Shown: positions 26,772 to 34,356 of the stretch, one piece after another
How positions within the stretch are numbered: the first letter of the stretch is position 1
How the letters are laid out: each line of letters opens with the position of its first letter
From: UBA2779 sp965232165
GTDB taxonomy: Bacteria; Spirochaetota; Spirochaetia; DSM-2461
DNA length: 64,000 nt
Direction of reading: 5' to 3'
Assembly (NCBI GenBank): GCA_965232165.1
Contig: CBDDOY010000002.1
Span: 248,001-312,000, forward strand
Made by a program: the position numbers and the translations under genes
Notes under the pieces: generated by a model
What the model was told of the DNA's origin: nothing
Database searches by the model: none
Seen by the model: the letters and a program-made list of their open reading frames with translations, nothing else

Positions 26772-27689
26772 ATGAGAAAGCGAAAGTTCACCCTGTCAAA
26801 CGGTTTCAACGGTTCCGCTCCCTTATATGAGCGGCTAATTGAGTTGGGATTACTTGGCAGCGGTCTTTTGTCTCTCATCATCACCATAGCAATACTCACA
26901 ACTTTGTCGAAAGAAACGGTGAGTTTCTTTCGACAAGTATCACTTTTTGATTTTTTTGGGGACACTCAATGGACACCGCTATTCACCGACAAGCATTTTG
27001 GAATCTGGCCTCTTTTTACCGGAACATTGATTACCTCGGGTGTGGCGATTTTGGTCGCTTTGCCATTTGGACTGCTTTCGGCGATCTATCTGAGTGAGTT
27101 TGCCAAACCCAATGTGAGAAGGGCCGTTAAGCCCGCCTTGGAGGTGTTGGCCGGTGTGCCGACCGTTGTCTATGGTTATTTCGCCCTGGTGATAGTGACA
27201 CCTCTCCTGCAAAAAATCATACCCGGGCTAGCCGGTTTCAATGCCTTGAGTCCCGGTTTGGTGATGGGTATCATGATTATTCCCATGATATCCTCGCTCA
27301 GCGAGGATGCCCTGCATGCCGTACCGGTAAACTTGCGGGAGGGTGCCTATGCTCTTGGCGCCGGACGACTTAAAACAGTCTTTCGCGTCACCATTCCATC
27401 GGCTTTTTCGGGCATTGTCGCTTCGGTAATTCTCGCGACATCCCGGGCCATTGGCGAGACGATGATAGTCGCCATCGCGGCCGGCCAACAGCCGCGGCTC
27501 ACCTTTGATCCGCGTGTGCCCATAGAAACCATGACGGCCTACATCGTTCAGATCAGTCTGGGAGATACACCCACCGGCACAATAGAATACAGCACAATTT
27601 TTGTAGTCGGCACTTCTTTGTTTGTGATGACCTTCATCATGAATGTCTTGAGCCAGCGGTTGGCACGCCGATTTCGAGGGACGATATGA
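26772..27689 (+). CDS. pstC: Phosphate ABC transporter permease
   Basis: This 305-residue inner-membrane permease has six predicted segments and the cytoplasmic loop LREGAYALGAGRLKTVFRVTIPSA near residue 190. It starts five bases after pstS. Its first periplasmic stretch is encoded by a perfect 14-bp inverted repeat (26904-26936). It pairs with PstA, whose start overlaps its stop by four bases. Confidence 0.94.
   Translation: MRKRKFTLSNGFNGSAPLYERLIELGLLGSGLLSLIITIAILTTLSKETVSFFRQVSLFDFFGDTQWTPLFTDKHFGIWPLFTGTLITSGVAILVALPFGLLSAIYLSEFAKPNVRRAVKPALEVLAGVPTVVYGYFALVIVTPLLQKIIPGLAGFNALSPGLVMGIMIIPMISSLSEDALHAVPVNLREGAYALGAGRLKTVFRVTIPSAFSGIVASVILATSRAIGETMIVAIAAGQQPRLTFDPRVPIETMTAYIVQISLGDTPTGTIEYSTIFVVGTSLFVMTFIMNVLSQRLARRFRGTI
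26904..26936. repeat. Perfect 14-bp inverted repeat inside pstC
   Basis: Arms TTGTCGAAAGAAAC (26904-26917) and GTTTCTTTCGACAA (26923-26936) surround a 5-base loop within coding sequence near the 5' end of pstC. The transcript would form a stable hairpin shortly after pstS. Confidence 0.6.
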
Positions 27690-28543
27690 AATCATCAACG
27701 AGACGTCGAAAGATTGCCGAAGGCTTATTCATCGGCCTATGTATCGGCGCTATCCTGCTTCCCCTCATCCTGCTGACGGGGCTCATACTGGATATTGCCG
27801 TCGATGGCCTTGGGCGGTTGAATTGGAATTTCCTCACCGGCTATCCATCCCGCAAGGCCGAAGAGGCCGGCATCCTGCCCGGGCTGGTCGGCAGTGTCTA
27901 TTTGATAGTCCTCACATCAGCCATTGCCCTTCCTATGGGTGTCGGAGCGGCCGTTTACTTGGAAGAATACGGCAAGCGGGGGTGGTTGTCCAGCCTGATT
28001 GAGATTAACATTGCCAATCTTGCAGGTGTGCCGTCTATCATCTATGGACTTCTCGGGCTTGAGTTATTCGTGAGAACCCTGGGCATGGGGAGGAGCTTAA
28101 TTGCTGGAGCCTGCACCATGGCCCTTCTCATCCTTCCCATCGTGATAATGGCATCGCGCGAGGCCCTGCGTACCGTGCCGCTGGCACTTCGTGAGGGGGC
28201 CTATGCACTGGGGGCGACCCGTTGGCAAACTGTTCGGCAGGTCGTGTTGCCGCTGGCTTTTCCCAGTATACTCACAGGCGCCATTCTTGCTATATCCCGT
28301 GCAATTGGTGAGGCCGCACCGCTGCTCGTCGTCGGGGCACTGGCCTACATCACTTTTCTGCCCGAAGGTCTTCATTCACCGTTTACGGTGTTGCCCATAC
28401 AGATATTCAATTGGGTATCAAGACCCAAGCAGGCATTCCTGATTAATGCGACTGCCGGTATACTGGTGCTGCTTGTTACCATGCTTCTGCTCAATGCCCT
28501 GGCTATCTATCTTCGCGGTCGGCTTCAGAAGAGGCAGTGGTAA
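27686..28543 (+). CDS. pstA: Phosphate ABC transporter permease
   Basis: This 285-residue permease partner of PstC has the loop LREGAYALGATRWQTVRQVVLPLA near residue 168 and VPSIIYGLLGL near 115, both typical of PstA. ATG 27686 overlaps the pstC stop. With PstC it forms the phosphate channel energised by PstB. Confidence 0.95.
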   Translation: MKSSTRRRKIAEGLFIGLCIGAILLPLILLTGLILDIAVDGLGRLNWNFLTGYPSRKAEEAGILPGLVGSVYLIVLTSAIALPMGVGAAVYLEEYGKRGWLSSLIEINIANLAGVPSIIYGLLGLELFVRTLGMGRSLIAGACTMALLILPIVIMASREALRTVPLALREGAYALGATRWQTVRQVVLPLAFPSILTGAILAISRAIGEAAPLLVVGALAYITFLPEGLHSPFTVLPIQIFNWVSRPKQAFLINATAGILVLLVTMLLLNALAIYLRGRLQKRQW

Positions 28544-28594
28544 GATGTGCCCAGTATTTCAAGCTATAATATGAATGACCAAAGGAGTACCCCG

Positions 28595-29401
28595 TTGACA
28601 ACAGCGCACCATCAAGAACAGCCGGCTGAGAGTAATGCCACGGAGTATTATAAGTTTTCAGTCAGTGAACTCTTTGCCTGGTTCGGAAATCTCAGAGTTT
28701 TGCACGGAATTGCAATGGATGTGCCTGAGCGAAAGGTGACCGCCGTCATCGGGCCCTCTGGCTGCGGCAAGTCCACCTTTATCCGCTGTTTCAACCGCAT
28801 GCATGAATTGGTGCCCGGTGCAAGGGTTGCAGGCCAGGTGCTGCTCGACAAAGAAAATATCTATGCGAAAGACCTAGATCCCGTTCTTCTGCGAAGAAGA
28901 GTGGGAATGGTCTTCCAAAAACCCAACCCTTTCCCTACAATGTCGGTAAGGGAGAATGTGCTCGCAGGGTTGAAGCTGACAGGTTCTCCCAGACTGAAGA
29001 ATGCCGGTGAAGTCGTTGAGCTAGCCTTGAAGCAGGCGGCTCTTTGGGATGAGGTGAAAGACCGGCTCGACAAACCCGGAGGGGGTCTTTCAGGGGGCCA
29101 GCAGCAAAGGCTGTGCATCGCACGGGCCTTGGCTGTGGAGCCCGAGGTCTTGCTGATGGACGAGCCATGCTCTGCGCTGGATCCCATAGCGACTGCCCGA
29201 ATAGAGGATTTGATCCACGCATTAGCCGAACGGTATACTATTGTTATCGTTACCCACAACATGCAGCAGGCCTCTCGGGTTTCGGATTATACGGCGTTCT
29301 TCCTGTTGGGTGAATTGGTAGAATTTGGTGTCACCAATCAACTCTTCAGCACACCAAGGGATAAGCGTACCGAGGATTATATAACGGGTAAATTTGGTTA
29401 G
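28595..29401 (+). CDS. pstB: Phosphate ABC transporter ATPase
   Basis: Walker A GPSGCGKST, Q-loop VFQKPNPFP, signature LSGGQQQRLCIARAL, Walker B VLLMDEPCSALDP and the H-loop VTHNMQQ are all present, and the protein ends GKFG as PstB proteins do. TTG 28595 is preferred because AAAGGAG (28581-28587) lies seven bases before it. ATG 28571 and GTG 28547 are in-frame alternatives that would add an unusual hydrophilic extension. It lies downstream of pstA in the operon. Confidence 0.94.
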   Translation: MTTAHHQEQPAESNATEYYKFSVSELFAWFGNLRVLHGIAMDVPERKVTAVIGPSGCGKSTFIRCFNRMHELVPGARVAGQVLLDKENIYAKDLDPVLLRRRVGMVFQKPNPFPTMSVRENVLAGLKLTGSPRLKNAGEVVELALKQAALWDEVKDRLDKPGGGLSGGQQQRLCIARALAVEPEVLLMDEPCSALDPIATARIEDLIHALAERYTIVIVTHNMQQASRVSDYTAFFLLGELVEFGVTNQLFSTPRDKRTEDYITGKFG

Positions 29402-29415
29402 TCCTGGATAGAGAA

Positions 29416-30084
29416 ATGAATAAAGCACATACAGATAAGAAGTACGAGAACGAGTTGGTAGATATCCGTCAGAATCTCTTGATGATGGCGGGAAGAGTAG
29501 AGGATATGATTTCCCGAGCGATAGAGGCTCTCATAAACCAGGACATAGAGCTGGCCAAGAACACTATCGAATCAGACCATGTGGTGAATCGTCATGAAAT
29601 CGAAATCGACGAGCAATGCCTTCTGGTTCTGACAAAATGGCAGCCAGTGGCCTCGGATTTGAGATTTATCACCCTCGCCTTGAAGATGGTGACCGACTTG
29701 GAAAGGATAGGAGATCTCAATGTCAACATCTGCGAGCGTATCATAGACCTCGGAACTCAGAGACCCATACTGCCCTACATCGATATCCAGAGGATGACCG
29801 CCGTCATACAAACCATGATTCATGATGCGATTGATGCCTTTGTGGAGAGTGATCCTGAGAAGGCCCAGGATGTGGTGAATCGCGATGATGAGGTCGATGA
29901 TCTTTATCACAAGGTTTTTCGTGATAAACTTAGTTTAATGATGCAGGATGAGGCCAATATCAGGAAAGGTATCCACATTTTATCCATCGCCAAGATGTGG
30001 GAACGCATGGCCGATCACTGCACCAATCTGGCCGAGCAGGTCATTTTCATGGTCCGCGGCAAGGACATCCGCCATATCAAGTAA
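29416..30084 (+). CDS. phoU: Phosphate transport system regulatory protein
   Basis: This 222-residue, all-helical protein has two PhoU repeats, each with a metal-binding acidic signature (DLRFITLALKMVTDLERIGD near residue 77; KMWERMADHCTNLAEQVIF near 193). PhoU links Pst transporter state to PhoR and prevents phosphate overload. It ends the operon, 14 bases after pstB. No intrinsic terminator is visible after it. Confidence 0.95.
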   Translation: MNKAHTDKKYENELVDIRQNLLMMAGRVEDMISRAIEALINQDIELAKNTIESDHVVNRHEIEIDEQCLLVLTKWQPVASDLRFITLALKMVTDLERIGDLNVNICERIIDLGTQRPILPYIDIQRMTAVIQTMIHDAIDAFVESDPEKAQDVVNRDDEVDDLYHKVFRDKLSLMMQDEANIRKGIHILSIAKMWERMADHCTNLAEQVIFMVRGKDIRHIK

Positions 30085-30286
30085 GGCCGATAGCCCCCTC
30101 CCTATGGAGCCGTCCCAAGAATTCCATCTGCGCAATCTGCGGATAAACCACGGAACACACAGAATACACGGAAGGATTTAACAGCGAAAAGAGCGAAAGT
30201 TCAATGCTCATAGGTTGTGTATGGAGCCGCCGCTGAAGCTGTCCCAAGAATTCCCCTTAACAGGAATTCCCCGATAACCTATAATC
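30085..30286. other. Intergenic region after phoU
   Basis: No gene is recognised. A short segment, TATGGAGCCG with GTCCCAAGAATTCC, occurs twice (about 30102-30126 and 30221-30256) with a 13-base insertion in the second copy, suggesting another decayed repeat. Confidence 0.3.
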
Positions 30287-30513
30287 CTAAAAAAAGCAGT
30301 TAACCCTCAAATCCTGCTGAAAAACAAACTCCTGTGGAACTTTGAGCGGACGATTTTCAAGAAAATACTGAAAGGCTGCACTCAAAATCATCCGGTACAA
30401 TCCAAGCTCTTTCAACTGCTCCGCATTCTCGCTTGTCCATTGAAGAATACGGTTTGCTTCAGTCATTAAACACCGGATTTTTTTGTAATGACCATGAAGG
30501 CCCGTTAGCTTAA
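30287..30513 (-). pseudogene. C-terminal fragment of an unknown gene cut off by the repeat array
   Basis: On the minus strand an uninterrupted frame of about 75 codons runs from the repeat boundary at 30513 to a TAG at 30287-30289. It encodes an amphipathic, protein-like stretch with GHYKKIRCLMTEANRILQW, ENAEQLKELGLYRMIL and a hydrophobic-aromatic tail. There is no start or ribosome site: the 5' part is missing where mobile repeat copy F begins. I do not recognise the family. Confidence 0.45.
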
Positions 30514-31320
30514 GGGCACCTCTAAAAAATCCATTTAGTTCTTGACTCGATCTTTTCCGCCGCTACTGCGTTGTCAAAATACTCACGTAAGCAGGTGTGT
30601 ACCGCAGGGCGTAGCCCGAGGAACGCACCGCCAACCGCTTAAGCTAGCTCCGCTTTTACTGCCTTGCATCAAGAAAAAATTTAAGCAGGTGTGTACCGCA
30701 GGGCGTAGCCCGAGGAACACACCGCCAACCGCTTAAGCTAGCTCCGCTTTTGCTGCCTTGCATCAAGAAAAAATTTAAGCAGGTGCGTACCGCAGGAGCA
30801 AAGCTCCGAGGAACACACCGCCAACCGCTTAAGCTAGCTCCGCTTTTGCTGCCTTGCATCAAGAAAAAATTTAAGCAGGTGCGTACCGCAGGAGCAAAGC
30901 TCCGAGGAACGCACCGCCAACCGCTTAAGCTAGCTCCGCTTTTACCGCCTTGCATCAAGAAAAAATTTAAGCAGGTGCGTACCGCAGGAGCAAAGCTCCG
31001 AGGAACGCACCGCCAACCGCTTAAGCTAGCTCCGCTTTTGCCGCCTTGCATCAAGAAAAAATTTAAGCAGGTGCGTACCGCAGGAGCAAAGCTCCGAGGA
31101 ACGCACCGCCAACCACTTAAGCTAGCTCCGCTTTTACCGCCTTGCATCAAGAAAAAATTTAAGCAGGTGTGTACCGCAGGGCGTAGCCCGAGGAACACAC
31201 CGCCAACCGCTTAAGCTAGCTCCGCTTTTGCCGCCTTGCATCAAGAAAAAATTTAAGCAGGTGTATACCGCAGGGCGTAGCCCGAGGAACGCACCGCCAC
31301 TTTGTCAATTTCCTACAATA
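30514..31320 (+). repeat. GGGCACCTC mobile repeat, copy F, expanded by an internal tandem array
   Basis: The left end (GGGCACCTCTAAAAAA, after TTAA) and the conserved left core up to about 30588 match the other copies. The right side retains only TTTGTCAATTTCCTA near 31303-31317, and the right terminus is lost. In between lies the tandem array at 30591-31302. The element is thus about 800 bp instead of about 162. Confidence 0.75.
30591..31302 (+). repeat. Tandem array of eight 94/96-bp hairpin units
   Basis: Units start at 30591, 30685, 30779, 30875, 30971, 31067, 31163 and 31257 (the last truncated). Each contains a hairpin module: an outer stem GGTGYGT/ACRCACC around an inner stem. The inner stem is either GGGC-GTA-GCCC (units 1, 2, 7, 8) or GGAGC-AAA-GCTCC (units 3-6). 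The rest of the unit (GCTTAAGCTAGCTCCGCTTT to AAAAAATTT) derives from the mobile-repeat core. Long open frames across it on both strands arise from the repetition and are not taken as genes. Confidence 0.9.
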
Positions 31321-31329
31321 CTCTGGGGA

Positions 31330-32508
31330 TTAATCAACGAGCTTAAAGTTAAAATACATCTCAGAAAAACCTACATGTAGACGAAAGCTCTGATCCTGAC
31401 CATCAGACCATGAAGAATAGGTAGGCTCCGGCAAAAAGGAGATAGATGTAACTCCTGGCTTGGTTGTTGATTGTTTCGTATTACCATTGAAAGCAGAAGG
31501 AATCGTTGTATAGCTATTATTCGTTATTAGTCCATAACCGGAGGGAGGGCCACTTAGTGCCGTTGTCGCAGATGGGATTTGTCCAACCAACCCAGTAAAA
31601 ACCATAAACTGCTCCCGCTTTATATAAAAATTTCCACTATTATCGGCAGTACTTAGTTGTTCGATAAAAAGAGCGGTATCGGTATAATCTTTCGGATCAA
31701 CATATTCTCCTGTGGTATAGTCGCCAAGCTTGGCTATGGTTTGATCGGCAGAATCGGGAAAGAGGGCATATAAAGCGTAGGTAGTCTTGGTATCCAGGGG
31801 ATAGTTGCCCTCCGAATCATGAGCTAAATAGAGAGAAGTGGTTCCAGTGTTGGTAAGAATACTCTTGTGTGCCATCACCACATCTTTATTAACAGTCCCC
31901 GCACCACCTGAAGGATTCCTGAACTCAATCGAGGCGGTTTTGCGAAAGCTCGTCAGGTCGGTGGGGGCAGTATTGCCTGCCTTCACCAGCAGGAATTCAA
32001 CATTGATTTGGGTGGTCATGTTGTTGGTAATGTCAAAGACCATAAAATTGCTGGGCAATTTTTTAGTGTCATCACTTTTGGTGCCGTCGGTTATTTGTAT
32101 CTGGGTGGCGCTTGGTATAGTAAGATGTGAAACTGAAATAGTGTAGGAGGCCTGTGTACCATCTTCGGCTGTTATGGTGATGGCTACAGCATTGTTATCT
32201 ACTAAAAGGGGAACGCCTACAGTCAAACCTGTTGCCTTATCTGAAAGTGTTACACTGTTAACATTGAATTGAGTAGGTGCTACTTCGTTTGGTGCTAAAA
32301 CTATGTTAAGCACAAATGTGTTGTTGCCATCAAAAGTTATGGGGTAACTCTTACCATCAAAACCTACTGTGAGTTCGGTAATGGCAGCCTCGCTACTGGG
32401 TACTCCCGCCGCGTCATTGCCATTGCCTGAGCAACTTGCCAGAAAAACACCCGTTGCGACAACGAGAAACGCTATTACGCATAGATATAAAACATTCTTG
32501 CTATTCAT
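31330..32508 (-). CDS. Lipoprotein with cadherin-like/DUF5018-type beta domain
   Basis: The protein is about 392 residues starting at ATG 32508, with AAGGAG six bases upstream. The signal peptide ends in FLASC (cysteine near residue 26). The next 100 residues (ITELTVGFDGKSYPI, then NAVAITITAEDGTQASYTISV) have the pattern of the cadherin-like beta-sandwich repeat frequent in spirochaete lipoproteins. The C-terminal 250 residues are beta-rich with no recognised family. It is probably surface-exposed. It stands alone, with its 3' end next to the hairpin array and an IS256 copy just upstream of its 5' end. Confidence 0.75.
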   Translation of the reverse strand: MNSKNVLYLCVIAFLVVATGVFLASCSGNGNDAAGVPSSEAAITELTVGFDGKSYPITFDGNNTFVLNIVLAPNEVAPTQFNVNSVTLSDKATGLTVGVPLLVDNNAVAITITAEDGTQASYTISVSHLTIPSATQIQITDGTKSDDTKKLPSNFMVFDITNNMTTQINVEFLLVKAGNTAPTDLTSFRKTASIEFRNPSGGAGTVNKDVVMAHKSILTNTGTTSLYLAHDSEGNYPLDTKTTYALYALFPDSADQTIAKLGDYTTGEYVDPKDYTDTALFIEQLSTADNSGNFYIKREQFMVFTGLVGQIPSATTALSGPPSGYGLITNNSYTTIPSAFNGNTKQSTTKPGVTSISFLPEPTYSSWSDGQDQSFRLHVGFSEMYFNFKLVD

Positions 32509-32580
32509 CAAATTCTCCTTAATCTGAATTTTATCTAGAATCATTGTAAAAACTCTCTATGAGTATCATTAGAGGAGGAA

Positions 32581-33981
32581 GAGTTATTGTCAATAGTTGT
32601 GGATGAGAAAATTTCAAATCCTTCATTTTTTTCACGCGGCCTCTTCCTTGAAGACTCCATCTTTACAAAACACACCCTCAATAACCCTGGGGATTAGCTT
32701 GTATCCACGTAGCTTTCGCCAGTTCTTTTCAGCCTCCAGGCAGAGCTTCCAAACCATACTTAATGTTGCCGCCCTTGAACCACAGCCCCTGGTTCTCTTC
32801 GTTCTAAGGCGGACAGTAGCAAAGGTTGACTCAATCGGGTTGGTCGTCCTGATGTGAGTCCAGTGCATCGCCGGAAATTTGTAGAACGTGAACAGCTTCT
32901 CCCTGTCTTTTTCCAGACACTGGGCGGCCCTGGGGTACTTAGCCTGAAAAGAATCAATGAATAAGTCATAGGCTTTAAGAGCATTCTGCCCGGTATCTGC
33001 CATATACATTTCATGAATCATTGACTTGGCCTTGCCCTGGAGATTCCTGGGCATTTTGTTTAACACATTCGCTGTTTTGTGCACCCAGCAACGCTGTTTT
33101 TTTGTTTCTGGAAAGATTTCATCCAGGGCATTCCAGAAACCCAGTGCACCATCCCCAATGGCCAGCCTGGGGGCGGCGGTGAGACCCCGGGCTTTCAGTT
33201 GGAGCAGTATCTCCCTCCAGCTTTGTGAGCTTTCCCTGTATCCGTCACTGACGGCTAGAAGTTCCTTCTTCCCATCCTTGTCAGCTCCCATGATTACAAG
33301 AATGCAGCTCCTTTGATCATCAAGCCTCACATTGAAGTAGATGCCGTCCACCCAGATGCAGGCGTATTCCTTAGCTTTCAAATCACGTTTCTCCCACTGA
33401 AGAAACTCATCTTCCCAGAACCTTTTCAAGCGGACTATGTTCGTCGCCGACAGTCCGGCAATACCTTCACCCAGAATCGAGGCAAGAGCCGTCTGGAAAG
33501 CGGATGTGGACACACCGCTGAGGTACAGCGCCGGAACAAGGTTGTCGATACTGGGAGTTCTGCGCATATAGGCTGGCAGTATGGCACTGGTGAAGCGATC
33601 CTCTCGCTTGCTCTTTAATTTCCTGTCATCCACTCCTGGAACCTTGATTTGCATTTGACCAGCCCCTGTCACAATTTTTCGCTGGGCGTGGTAGCCATTG
33701 CGTACAGCCTTGCGCTGATTATTCTGATCACGCTCATGTTCATGGGCATTGATGTAGTCTTCCACTTCTAACTCCAGGGCATGAATAAGCATCTTTCTGG
33801 CTCCCTCCCGCAAAACCTGATCCAAAACCGATTCTGTTTCGCTTTTCAGCACTTCCGAATCATTTCCGTTTGTTGTAAACTCTTCCATAGAGCATCTCCT
33901 TTCTGTTTGGCTTTATTATCAATTATTTTACAGAAGGATTTGCTCTTTTTTTACCCCATCCACAACTTTTGATTATATCTC
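32581..33981 (-). mobile_element. IS256-family insertion sequence, copy 1 (1401 bp)
   Basis: The ends are defined by comparison with copy 2: GAGTTATTGTCAATAGTTGT on the left and the inverse of GAGATATAATCAAAAGTTGT on the right, imperfect terminal repeats sharing AGTTGTGGATG. The length is identical to copy 2. The flanking nine bases differ (GAGGAGGAA versus GGGACATCC), so there is no target duplication, which points to an adjacent deletion or recombination after insertion. Confidence 0.9.
32632..33888 (-). CDS. IS256-family transposase (copy 1)
   Basis: This 418-residue Mutator/IS256-type DDE transposase has catalytic residues within CIWVDGIYFN, AIGDGALGFW and TNPIESTFATVR, and the conserved QRCWVHKTANVLNK between the second D and the E. 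ATG 33888 lies about 93 bases inside the element and is preceded by AAAGGAG. The protein differs from copy 2 at roughly nine positions. It appears intact and potentially active. Confidence 0.95.
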   Translation of the reverse strand: MEEFTTNGNDSEVLKSETESVLDQVLREGARKMLIHALELEVEDYINAHEHERDQNNQRKAVRNGYHAQRKIVTGAGQMQIKVPGVDDRKLKSKREDRFTSAILPAYMRRTPSIDNLVPALYLSGVSTSAFQTALASILGEGIAGLSATNIVRLKRFWEDEFLQWEKRDLKAKEYACIWVDGIYFNVRLDDQRSCILVIMGADKDGKKELLAVSDGYRESSQSWREILLQLKARGLTAAPRLAIGDGALGFWNALDEIFPETKKQRCWVHKTANVLNKMPRNLQGKAKSMIHEMYMADTGQNALKAYDLFIDSFQAKYPRAAQCLEKDREKLFTFYKFPAMHWTHIRTTNPIESTFATVRLRTKRTRGCGSRAATLSMVWKLCLEAEKNWRKLRGYKLIPRVIEGVFCKDGVFKEEAA

Positions 33982-33983
33982 GG

Positions 33984-34064
33984 GACATCCAGCACCATAT
34001 AAAAGACATTTACGGCTATGGCATGTTGCCGGAAACAGTGTCCACGATCACCGATTCCCAATGA
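33984..34064 (+). pseudogene. Fragment of a different IS256-family transposase
   Basis: Between the two IS copies a 26-codon plus-strand frame reads DIQHHIKDIYGYGMLPETVSTITD before a stop. The pattern (IxxHIKxxYGxxxxPxTVSxITD) is the conserved pre-catalytic segment of IS256 transposases. It is not derived from the adjacent copies, which encode a different sequence there. No other part of it is present. Confidence 0.5.
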
Positions 34065-34141
34065 AGATTCGATGATAAAATTTAGATCAATTATGTATAT
34101 ATAGCCCCAACTTTTTTTAAGCCCGCCTGCTCATTTTTTGC

Positions 34142-34171
34142 TTGACAGGCTCTTTTCATATATGTAATAAT
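34142..34171 (+). promoter_or_regulatory. Putative sigma-70 promoter for the lipoprotein/peptidase locus
   Basis: A consensus -35 TTGACA (34142-34147) is followed after 17 bases by a TAATAA-type -10 (34165-34170). The first gene's AGGAGG (34178-34183) and ATG (34193) come next. It would drive the interrupted lipoprotein gene and, before the IS insertion, possibly the genes after it. Confidence 0.5.
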
Positions 34172-34356
34172 TGCCCTAGGAGGCAGGTAGGAATGAAGAA
34201 CTATCAAAGAAGCTGTATTACGCTTTTCATCGTGCTTTTGACATTGCTTTGGGGATGCCAGGGACCTTTGGATAATGGCAATGGCAGATCTGGAAAAAGC
34301 GGTTTGGAGTGGGAACTGTCGGTATTAACATCCCAGGACGATCTGGATATTCTTCT

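Noticed and set aside
30656..31214. Long open frames on both strands across the tandem array (up to 180 codons).
   Set aside because: They are periodic translations of the repeat unit, present on both strands, without ribosome sites; they arise because 96 is a multiple of three.
30591..31302. CRISPR array.
   Set aside because: The repeated unit is 94-96 bp with no unique spacers, only contiguous near-identical units, and there are no cas genes.
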